A stretch of 64,000 nt of DNA from Aliiroseovarius sp. (GTDB lineage Bacteria; Pseudomonadota; Alphaproteobacteria; Rhodobacterales; Rhodobacteraceae), in assembly GCF_030148435.1 (NCBI RefSeq), contig NZ_JASBTN010000081.1, positions 1 through 64,000 of the forward strand, given 5' to 3'. The position numbers and the translations under genes are program-made. The notes beneath the pieces are model-generated. The model saw only the letters and a list, made by a program, of their open reading frames with translations. It did no database searches and was not told the origin of the DNA. Below are positions 56,131 through 64,000 of this stretch, piece by piece. The number at the start of each line of letters is the position of its first letter. The stretch's first letter is position 1.

Positions 56131-57558
56131 ATGTCCGATTGCTGTTCCTCAGGCCCGACCGACACATTTGACCTCGCCGTCATCGGCGCAGGGTCTGCCG
56201 GGTTTTCCGCCGCGATCACTGCTGCGGATCAGGGCGCGCGTGTGGCCTTGATCGGGGGTGGGACGATCGGCGGCACCTGTGTCAATGTCGGCTGCGTTCC
56301 CTCAAAGACGATGATCCGGGCTATGGAAGCGGTGCATTCGGCGGCCGCAGCGCGTCGGTTCGACGGCATCGAGGTATCCTCTCGGATCACCGACTGGGGC
56401 GCAGTCGTTCGCCAGAAACAGGCGCTGGTCGAAGAATTGCGGGCGGCCAAATACACGGATGTCCTGCCAAACTACAACGCCATTTCCTACATGGAGGGCG
56501 CTGCCGCGTTTTCCGATGATGGCGGTTTGTCTGTAGCTGGCAAGGCGGTGCAGGCGCGCAAGACCATCATCGCAACCGGCTCGCGCCCGCATGTTCCGGG
56601 TATTCCGGGTCTGGACGGCGTACCCTTCCACGACAGCACGTCGATCCTTGAGCTTGAGGCGCTCCCCGCTTCGCTCATCGTCATGGGTGGCGGCTATATC
56701 GGCGCGGAGCTGGCCCAGGTGTTTGCCCGTGCTGGTGTGAAGGTGATGATCGTCTCCCGGCGCGGCCTTCTGCCAGAGGCTGAGCCCGAGATTGCCACCG
56801 CTCTGACCTCGTATTTCGAAGCAGAGGGCATCGTTGTTCGCTCGCAGCTGCAATACGAACGCGCTGATCAAGACGGCGACGGCGTGGCCCTTAGGATTTC
56901 CGCCCCCGCAGGCAAGGAAATCCTTCGCGCCGAGGCATTGCTCTTGGCGACTGGCCGAGTGCCCAATACGCAGGGTCTGAACCTTGATAGGGCCGGTGTG
57001 CGGACCAACGCAAATGGCGGCATCCATGTCGATGCAGCACTCATGACCAGCCGCGAAGGCGTCTATGCGGTGGGAGATGTCACCGGACGCGACCAGTTCG
57101 TCTATATGGCCGCCTACGGCGCCAAGCTGGCGGCGCAAAACGCCCTGAATGGCAACACGCTGTCCTACGACAATTCCGCCATGCCTGCGGTGGTGTTCAG
57201 CGATCCGCAGGTGGCCAGTGTGGGCATGACGGAAGCGCAGGCCATTGCTGCGGGACACAGGGTGAAAACCTCTGTACTGCCGCTTGAGCATGTGCCGCGC
57301 GCCCTCGCTGCAAGAGACACGCGCGGCCTGATCAAGCTTGTCGCGGATGGCGCAACCAGGCGGCTTCTGGGCGCGCACATTCTTGCACCGGAAGGCGCCG
57401 ACAGCATCCAGACCGCCGCGATGGCCATTCGCGCGAGGATGACATACGAGGAGTTGGGCGCGATGATCTTTCCCTACCTGACGACTGTCGAGGGCCTGAA
57501 GCTGGCAGCACAGACCTTTGAGCAGGATGTAACGAAACTGTCTTGCTGCGCTGGGTGA
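56131..57558 (+). CDS. merA: Mercuric reductase (no N-terminal HMA domain)
   Basis: GGTCVNVGCVPSKTMIRA redox motif; C-terminal LSCCAG vicinal cysteines. Confidence 0.93.
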   Translation: MSDCCSSGPTDTFDLAVIGAGSAGFSAAITAADQGARVALIGGGTIGGTCVNVGCVPSKTMIRAMEAVHSAAAARRFDGIEVSSRITDWGAVVRQKQALVEELRAAKYTDVLPNYNAISYMEGAAAFSDDGGLSVAGKAVQARKTIIATGSRPHVPGIPGLDGVPFHDSTSILELEALPASLIVMGGGYIGAELAQVFARAGVKVMIVSRRGLLPEAEPEIATALTSYFEAEGIVVRSQLQYERADQDGDGVALRISAPAGKEILRAEALLLATGRVPNTQGLNLDRAGVRTNANGGIHVDAALMTSREGVYAVGDVTGRDQFVYMAAYGAKLAAQNALNGNTLSYDNSAMPAVVFSDPQVASVGMTEAQAIAAGHRVKTSVLPLEHVPRALAARDTRGLIKLVADGATRRLLGAHILAPEGADSIQTAAMAIRARMTYEELGAMIFPYLTTVEGLKLAAQTFEQDVTKLSCCAG

Positions 57559-57996
57559 ATATTTTGCAAAATCAAAGCCTTTGGTGGGATTCCTGGTTCA
57601 GATATCGCGTCTCGAACTTCCCCCACACCTGCACGAAATCGTCGGTGCCGGTAAGCTGCCATCTTCCTCTGCTGTGCTCCCGGTCCCTTGAAAGTCGGCA
57701 ATGAGAAATCCGCGCCACACTGAAGTTCCCACGATCCGGATCACCACAGGCGTTCAGGTCATTTTGGATGAAATGGGAGGATACACTCCCTCCAACGACA
57801 GTTTCGGAATACTCTTGACCATCAGACCTTCCCGTTCTGTGAGCCATCAAGATGGCCTCAGTGAGCCGACTGTTGTACTGGCCAAAGCTGGGAAATCCGA
57901 AGCTCTGGCATGCATTTTTTCCGAAAGTGTTTCCGAGGGATTTTTCTCCCTCGGATTCCGCCCGTTCTCTAACTTTTTTCTTCCCGAAAAATCAAA

Positions 57997-58030
57997 CGCC
58001 TACCGAGAAAAAATCTCGATAGGCGCGTTC
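57997..58030. terminator. Bidirectional terminator between merA and tal
   Basis: cgcctaccgaga-aaaaa-tctcgataggcg, U-rich on both strands outside the stem (cgttcttt on +; TTTGATTTTTC on -). Confidence 0.7.
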
Positions 58031-58103
58031 TTTATGTCCCGCTTTCCGGAATGAGCCAGCCGGATCGACGCGGGGGCTTCAGTTCTCGGGAAAGGCGTGG
58101 TCC

Positions 58104-58757
58104 TTACAGGATCTTGATATCCGCAGCGGCGATGTCCGCCAGGAAGGCATCCAGGCCCTTGTCGGTCAGCACATGCTTGGCCATGGCCTGGATCACCGAC
58201 GGCGGCGCGGTGGCCACGTCGGCGCCGATCAGGGCCACGTCCTTCATGTGGTTCACGGTGCGGATCGAGGCGGCAAGAATTTCGGTCTCGTAGCCGTAGT
58301 TGTCATAGATGGTGCGAATGTCGGCGATCAGCTCGGCGCCATCGAGGTTGATGTCGTCCAGGCGGCCGATGAAGGGCGAGATGAAGGTCGCGCCGGCCTT
58401 GGCCGCCAGCAGCGCCTGGTTGGCCGAGAAGCAGAGCGTTACATTGACCATGGTGCCGTCATCCGACAGCGCCTTGCAGGCCTTCAGGCCGTCCCAGGTC
58501 AGCGGCACTTTCACGGCGATCTTGTCGTCGATCCTGGCCAGCTTGCGACCCTCGGCGATCATGGTTTCGGCGTCGGTGGCGGTCACTTCGGCGCTCACCG
58601 GCCCATCGACCAGATCGCAGATTTCCTTGGTGACTTCCAGGATGTCACGCCCGGATTTCTTGATCAGCGAGGGGTTGGTGGTGACGCCATCGACCATGCC
58701 AAGGGCGTTCAGCTCGGCAATGGCTTCGATATCGGCAGTATCGGCGAAGAATTTCAT
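58104..58757 (-). CDS. tal: Transaldolase / fructose-6-phosphate aldolase family
   Basis: [58 protein letters not shown]. Confidence 0.94.
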   Translation of the reverse strand: MKFFADTADIEAIAELNALGMVDGVTTNPSLIKKSGRDILEVTKEICDLVDGPVSAEVTATDAETMIAEGRKLARIDDKIAVKVPLTWDGLKACKALSDDGTMVNVTLCFSANQALLAAKAGATFISPFIGRLDDINLDGAELIADIRTIYDNYGYETEILAASIRTVNHMKDVALIGADVATAPPSVIQAMAKHVLTDKGLDAFLADIAAADIKIL

Positions 58758-58841
58758 GGCAGCGGTCCTGTGTCAGACGGGTTCATGTTGGCGGTCTCAT
58801 AGCCTAAACAGGTTCCAGCAGAAACCCCAAAGGAGTCGCCC

Positions 58842-61034
58842 GTGAGCGTCAGGTTCTACAATGCAGGGGAGCGGGTGGGGGTGCTGACCACCCAGCCGCT
58901 GGACCGCATCCTGACCTATCGCGCGCCGGAAGGCGGCTGTTGGCAGGGCGCCTATGTCGAGGTGCCGCTGGGGCCGCGCAAGGTGATGGGCGTGGTCTGG
59001 GGACCGGGCGAAGGGGGCTTTGACGCCTCGAAACTGCGCAGCGTGATCCGGGTGCTGGACCTGGCGCCGATGCGGCCCGAGATGGCCGAGTTCCTGACCC
59101 GCGTGGGCGACTATACCCTGACCCCGATGGAGCAGATGCTGCGTCTGGCCACACGCGCACCGGGTCTGACCGACCCCCCCGGCATGCGCAAGATCTACCG
59201 CCCGGGCGGGCCGCGCCCGAACAAGATGACCGATGCGCGGGTGCGCGTGATGGATGCGCTGGACAGCTACGGCGGGCTTGGCTTCACGTTGAAGGAGCTT
59301 TCCGACCTCGCCGGGGCGTCCCCCTCTGTCGTGAAGGGGCTGGTGAAGCTGGGGGCGATCCGGGAGGAAGATACGCCACGCGACGTGGGCTATCCCCATC
59401 TGGACGCCGCGCTGCCCGGAAACGAGTTGACCGAAGACCAGCAGGCTGCGGCGCAGGTGCTGCGCGACGGTGTGCGGTCGCGCAAATACGGCACCACGCT
59501 GCTGCGCGGCGTGACCGGGTCGGGCAAAACCGAGGTCTATATGGAGGCTGTCGCCGAATGCCTGAAACAGGGGCGCCAGGCGCTGGTGCTGCTGCCGGAG
59601 ATCGCCCTGACCTCGGAGTTCCTGAAACGGGTCGAGGCGCGGTTCGGCGCCCGTCCCGCCGAATGGCACTCCGGCGTGACCATGACCGAACGGCGCCGCT
59701 GCTGGCGCATGGTGGGAGAGGGCGAGGCCTCGTTGGTGGTTGGCGCCCGGTCCGCGCTCTATCTGCCCTTCCGCGAGCTGGGTCTGGTGGTCGTGGATGA
59801 GGAACACGACAGTTCCTACAAGCAGGAGGACGGGGTTTTGTACTCCGCCCGCGACATGGCGGTGATGCGCGCAAGCCTGTGTGACGCGCAGGTGGTGCTG
59901 GCCTCGGCCACGCCGTCGCTGGAGACCTGGGCCAATGCGGAGGCCGGGAAATACAAGAGGCTGGAGTTGAAAAGCCGGTTCGGCCCGGCGGTTCTGCCGG
60001 AAATGCGCACGATCGACATGCGCGCGCAGGAGCTGCCGTCGAACCGCTGGATCTCGCACACGCTTCGCCGCGCGGTGAATGAGCGGATCGAGAGGGGCGA
60101 GCAGAGCCTCCTGTTCCTCAATCGTCGCGGCTACGCCCCGGTGACTGTCTGCCGCGCCTGCGGGCACCAGATCGGTTGTGACCACTGCGACGCGCGCATG
60201 GTGGAACACCGGTTCCTGAAACGGCTGGTCTGTCACCAGTGCGGCGAAACGAAACCCATTCCGGACGCCTGCCCGAGCTGCGAGGCCGAGGGCAGGCTTG
60301 CTCCGGTCGGGCCCGGCGTGGAGCGTCTGGACGAAGAGGTGCGCGAGACCTTTCCCGATGCGCGGGTGGCGGTGCTGTCCTCGGACCTGTTCGGATCGGC
60401 GCGGGCGCTGAAGGAGCAGGTCGAGCTGATCGCCGCCGGCGGCGCGGATATCATCATCGGCACGCAGATGGTGGCCAAGGGGCACAACTTTCCTCTGCTG
60501 ACGCTGGTGGGCGTGATCGACGCGGATCTTGGCCTGCAGGGGTCCGACCTGCGTGCCGCCGAACGGACCTTTCAGCTGATCCGGCAGGTGGCCGGTCGGG
60601 CCGGTCGGGCCGAGGTGCCCGGGGTGGCGCTTTTGCAGACCTGCCAGCCGGAACATCCGGTCATCCGCGCGATCGTGGCGGGCGACGAGGAAGCCTTCTG
60701 GCGCGCCGAGGCGATGGAAAGACGCGGCGCGGGTGTGCCGCCCTACGGTCGGCTTGCGGGGATTGTTCTGAGTTCGCCGGATGTGCAGGAGGTGTTCGAC
60801 CTTGGCAACGCCATGGTCCGCAACGATGGTCCCTTGCGCCAGATCGGCGCGCAGCTCTTCGGCCCGGCGCCTGCGCCGATTGCCCGCATCCGGGGGCGGC
60901 ATCGCGTGAGGCTACTGGTCAAGGCCGACAAGGGCGCGCCGTTGCAGCCAGCCCTGGCGCGCTGGCTCAGGCAGTTTCCGGTGAAAGGCGAGCTGCGGAT
61001 CTCGGTCGATATCGACCCTCAGAGTTTCTATTGA
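58842..61034 (+). CDS. priA: Primosomal protein N' (replication restart helicase PriA)
   Basis: LLRGVTGSGKTEVYMEAVAECLKQGRQALVLLPEIALTSEFL...VVDEEHDSSYKQEDG...CxxC zinc motifs. Confidence 0.95.
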   Translation: MSVRFYNAGERVGVLTTQPLDRILTYRAPEGGCWQGAYVEVPLGPRKVMGVVWGPGEGGFDASKLRSVIRVLDLAPMRPEMAEFLTRVGDYTLTPMEQMLRLATRAPGLTDPPGMRKIYRPGGPRPNKMTDARVRVMDALDSYGGLGFTLKELSDLAGASPSVVKGLVKLGAIREEDTPRDVGYPHLDAALPGNELTEDQQAAAQVLRDGVRSRKYGTTLLRGVTGSGKTEVYMEAVAECLKQGRQALVLLPEIALTSEFLKRVEARFGARPAEWHSGVTMTERRRCWRMVGEGEASLVVGARSALYLPFRELGLVVVDEEHDSSYKQEDGVLYSARDMAVMRASLCDAQVVLASATPSLETWANAEAGKYKRLELKSRFGPAVLPEMRTIDMRAQELPSNRWISHTLRRAVNERIERGEQSLLFLNRRGYAPVTVCRACGHQIGCDHCDARMVEHRFLKRLVCHQCGETKPIPDACPSCEAEGRLAPVGPGVERLDEEVRETFPDARVAVLSSDLFGSARALKEQVELIAAGGADIIIGTQMVAKGHNFPLLTLVGVIDADLGLQGSDLRAAERTFQLIRQVAGRAGRAEVPGVALLQTCQPEHPVIRAIVAGDEEAFWRAEAMERRGAGVPPYGRLAGIVLSSPDVQEVFDLGNAMVRNDGPLRQIGAQLFGPAPAPIARIRGRHRVRLLVKADKGAPLQPALARWLRQFPVKGELRISVDIDPQSFY

Positions 61035-61232
61035 ACATTCCCGTAGTGAGTACCTGCGGCAGACTTGATGTCTCGCCGGGCGGTGGCCCGGGTCGGGATT
61101 GGTGCATGCGGCGGGTGATACGCGCGAGGGGGTACGGGTTGGACGGGTTGGGCTGATTTTCTGAAACGTGGCCGAACGGCAATCGTACCGCTCAATACAC
61201 CCTGCTCAATTTGGGGCTGATCCACCCCCGCC

Positions 61233-62297
61233 TCACACGGTGGCGGGTTGGCCCTTGCGTTGATCCACCAGCGCATCCGTCACAATCGCGCCGATCCACA
61301 TGCAGATCAGCGCCACCCACGCCGTGCCGACGAAGATCGAACCGCCGGTGACGCCCGCGCCAATCGCGCAGCCGCCGGCCAGCATGCCGCCAAAGCCCAT
61401 CAACACCGCGCCAGTCATCGAACGGCGCATCATCGCTTCGCCCTCGAACCCCTGCCATCTGAACTCGCGCGACAGGTAGCTTGCGGCAAAGGCGCCGATC
61501 ACCACGCCGGGGACCAGGCCGATGTCGAACTCCAGCACCGGGTCGGGGATCAGGAAGAACATCAGCGTATTGGCCGAGGGGCCGGTAAAGGTGGCCGAGG
61601 TCACGGTGATCGGATCAAATGCCACCTGGGAGAGGTTGTAGGTCAGCACCCAGCCAAGGGCGACGGCAAATCCCACGCCGGAACCGAACACCAGCCGTTT
61701 CGCCCCCAGCTCCGCCTTGCGGGCGATCAGCAACGCCAGCACCGCGCAGACCACGCCCAGGGCCAATCCGCCCCAGTCCGGCAGGTTCAGCGCAGTCAGC
61801 AGGTTCACGTTGGTCCCGCCACCGGTCATCCACAGTCGCGCCAGCCAGTCGCGGGTGGGGGCGAGCCATCCATGCAGGCTCATCTGCGCGACCACGGCAA
61901 AGATCATGCCCGACACGACCGAGCGCAGGTTGCCGGTCGCCGCCAGCACCAAAAGCCGCCCGGAACAGCCCCGCGCCAGCACCATGCCGGCGCCGAAGAT
62001 CAACCCGCCGATGATCGCGCCCGACCAGCTGCCGGTCACGGCCATCATGCGCGCATCCTCGGGCCGCATCAGCCCCAAGAGCGATGCCCCCTGCACCCAG
62101 ACCAGCGCGGTCGAGAAACACAGAAGCCAGACCGCGACCGAACTGTCGAGCATGCGGCGGGCGAACTCCACCGTCGCCGCGCGCAGGCAGAACCGCGACT
62201 TTTGCGCTGCCACGCCGAAGACCACGCCGGTGATCAGGCCGAACAGAGCATTGGACGGGGCTTCGCCGATCCGCTCCACGATGGGCAGAATATCCAT
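61233..62297 (-). CDS. YeeE/YedE family (sulfur transport) membrane protein
   Basis: GLITGVVFGVAAQKSRFCLRAATVEFARR...GAGMVLARGCSGRLLVLAATGNLR...GGMLAGGCAIGAGVTG. Confidence 0.88.
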   Translation of the reverse strand: MDILPIVERIGEAPSNALFGLITGVVFGVAAQKSRFCLRAATVEFARRMLDSSVAVWLLCFSTALVWVQGASLLGLMRPEDARMMAVTGSWSGAIIGGLIFGAGMVLARGCSGRLLVLAATGNLRSVVSGMIFAVVAQMSLHGWLAPTRDWLARLWMTGGGTNVNLLTALNLPDWGGLALGVVCAVLALLIARKAELGAKRLVFGSGVGFAVALGWVLTYNLSQVAFDPITVTSATFTGPSANTLMFFLIPDPVLEFDIGLVPGVVIGAFAASYLSREFRWQGFEGEAMMRRSMTGAVLMGFGGMLAGGCAIGAGVTGGSIFVGTAWVALICMWIGAIVTDALVDQRKGQPATV

Positions 62298-62377
62298 GTC
62301 TCTCCTCCCTGCGTCCCCCGCCCGCGCAAGCCGTGCAGGTTTGCCGGGCATTCTCGCACGCCCGGCGGGCTGATCCT

Positions 62378-62391
62378 TGATATAAATCATA
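62378..62391 (+). promoter_or_regulatory. Fnr/Dnr-like half-conserved box in the YeeE/MFS divergent promoter
   Basis: ttgat-ataa-atcat, one mismatch to TTGAT-N4-ATCAA. Confidence 0.4.
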
Positions 62392-62457
62392 TCATATCGA
62401 AATGCATGCATATGTTTTGCTCTCGCCCCGGAAGCAAATGAAGCGTATGGCGAAGTC

Positions 62458-63699
62458 ATGACCACGCGACACCACATCCTGACCCTGGCCGAGGCCAAGG
62501 GACTGCCGCTCTGGCGCCGCCCGATCACCCTTTTGCTGCTGATGGCAGTGGCGATGCCGATTGCCTTCTCGACCTGGTCGGCGCTTCTGAACAACTGGGT
62601 CATCGAGATGGTGGACTTCACCGGGGTCGAGATCGGCTGGCTGCACACGGTGCGCGAGATTCCCGGCTTTCTGGCCATTGGCGTGATTGCCCTGATGATG
62701 CTGATGCGCGAGCAGGTGTTGGGCGTGGTCGCCCTGGGCCTTTTGGGCGTGGCCACGGCGCTGACCGCGCAATTCCCCAGCCTGGGCGGGATCCTGACCC
62801 TGACCATGCTGAGCTCGATCGGGTTTCATTACTACGAGACCGTGAACCAGTCGCTGCAGCTTCAGTGGATCGAGAAATCCAAGGCGCCGCAGGTGCTGGG
62901 CTGGATCACCGCGGTGGGCTCGGGCGCGTCGCTGTTGGCCTATGGTCTGCTGGTGCTGACCTGGAAGACGATGGGGCTGAGCTACAACACCGTCTACATG
63001 ATCGCCGGTGGCATCACCGCGCTGATCGCTGCCTTCTGTTTCTTCGCCTATCCGCAATTCGAAAGCCCCGAGCCGCAGTTGAAGCAGTTCGTGCTGCGCC
63101 GCCGCTACTGGCTCTATTACGCGCTGCAGGCCATGTCGGGTGCACGGCGACAGATCTTTACCGTTTTCGCCGCCTTCATGATGGTCGAACGCTTCGGCTT
63201 CGAAGTGCACGAAGTCACGGGGCTATTCATTGCGAACTTCATCGCCAACATGATCTTCGCCCCGCTGATGGGCAAGGCGGTGGCGCGCTGGGGGGAACGG
63301 CGTGCGCTGGCCTTCGAATATGTCGGGCTGGTGGTGGTTTTCCTGGCCTATGGCGGGATCTACTATTTCGGCTGGGGCGTGGTGCTGGCCGCCGCGCTCT
63401 ATGTCATCGACCACCTGTTCTTTGCCCTGGCCTTCGCACTGAAAACCTATTTCCAGAAAATCGCCGACCCGCAGGACATCGCGCCCACGGCGGCGGTGGC
63501 CTTTACCATCAACCATATTGCGGCGGTATTCCTGCCGGCGGCGCTGGGCTACCTCTGGGTGGTCTCTCCCGGGGCGGTTTTTGGCCTTGCTGCCGGCATG
63601 GCGGGAGTGTCGCTGTCGCTGGCCCTGATGATCCCACGTCACCCGGAAAAGGGGAACGAAACGGTATTCTCACGATTTGTTGCACAGGCGGCCGTGTAG
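62458..63699 (+). CDS. MFS transporter
   Basis: 413 aa, about 12 TM segments, divergent from the YeeE gene. Confidence 0.85.
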   Translation: MTTRHHILTLAEAKGLPLWRRPITLLLLMAVAMPIAFSTWSALLNNWVIEMVDFTGVEIGWLHTVREIPGFLAIGVIALMMLMREQVLGVVALGLLGVATALTAQFPSLGGILTLTMLSSIGFHYYETVNQSLQLQWIEKSKAPQVLGWITAVGSGASLLAYGLLVLTWKTMGLSYNTVYMIAGGITALIAAFCFFAYPQFESPEPQLKQFVLRRRYWLYYALQAMSGARRQIFTVFAAFMMVERFGFEVHEVTGLFIANFIANMIFAPLMGKAVARWGERRALAFEYVGLVVVFLAYGGIYYFGWGVVLAAALYVIDHLFFALAFALKTYFQKIADPQDIAPTAAVAFTINHIAAVFLPAALGYLWVVSPGAVFGLAAGMAGVSLSLALMIPRHPEKGNETVFSRFVAQAAV

Positions 63700-63750
63700 A
63701 AAACCCGACCGCGGGCCGCTATCTTTTTTCCAGCGAACAGGGAGGCGCAG

Positions 63751-64000
63751 ATGTTCTTTGCCAGGAAGAAAACGGAAATGGTGACGCAGGACAGGGCACT
63801 GCCCGGGCGTGAGGCGACGATTGATTACGGGACAACCCACCATGTTTTTGGCCGTGCCCTGACGCTGGACGTGCCGGAGGGCCATGAGGTCGTGCTGTTC
63901 GGCATGGGCTGCTACTGGGGTGTCGAACGCATCTTCTGGCAGCAGCCCGGCGTCTGGCTGACCATGGTCGGCAATGCGGGCGGGTTCACGCCGAACCCGA
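63751..64000 (+). CDS. msrA: Peptide-methionine (S)-S-oxide reductase, partial (runs off the window edge)
   Basis: EVVLFGMGCYWGVERIFWQQPGVWLTMVGNAGGFTPNP carries the GCYWG(V)ER catalytic region. Confidence 0.85.
   Translation, partial: MFFARKKTEMVTQDRALPGREATIDYGTTHHVFGRALTLDVPEGHEVVLFGMGCYWGVERIFWQQPGVWLTMVGNAGGFTPNP

Noticed and set aside
57572-57850. 92-aa minus-strand ORF downstream of merA
   Set aside because: No recognisable family, no convincing SD; may be a remnant but cannot be supported.
58797-60902. 701-aa minus-strand ORF opposite priA
   Set aside because: Antisense shadow; composition typical of reverse-frame translation.

Overview
The window looks like a high-GC alphaproteobacterial chromosome segment, most likely Rhodobacteraceae/Roseobacter-type judging from protein families and gene neighbourhoods. 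Most of it is dense housekeeping DNA: pyk, rpmI-rplT, pheS/pheT, mscL, ald/Lrp, zapE, folC-accD, fadH-like, sfsA, map, rsmD, mlaA-mlaC, ycjX/ycjF, ileS, ogt, pcs, xerC, tal and priA, plus one tRNA-Met(CAT). The clearest accessory island is a mercury-resistance operon (merR / merT-merP-merF-merA). I saw no CRISPR array, rRNA, prophage or intact transposon.

Most interesting signals:
(1) An Ile-rich 16-codon leader ORF (MMFAQAIIIRIISPAL) just upstream of ileS, overlapping competing GC-rich pairings; this suggests ribosome-mediated control of an isoleucyl-tRNA synthetase.
(2) A decayed duplicate of the pheT 5' end, lying with an ASCH-domain gene between pheS and pheT.
(3) A DUF1244 gene apparently frameshifted by loss of one copy of a 10-bp direct repeat.
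(4) A repeat element placed just after the stop codons of two neighbouring genes.
(5) A possible small RNA downstream of zapE.
(6) Three tandem 34-bp palindromic repeats upstream of accD.
(7) A Cys-rich-tailed GST next to a SigZ-like ECF sigma factor.

All assignments were made by eye from the sequence and the supplied ORF translations. No database search or folding program was run.
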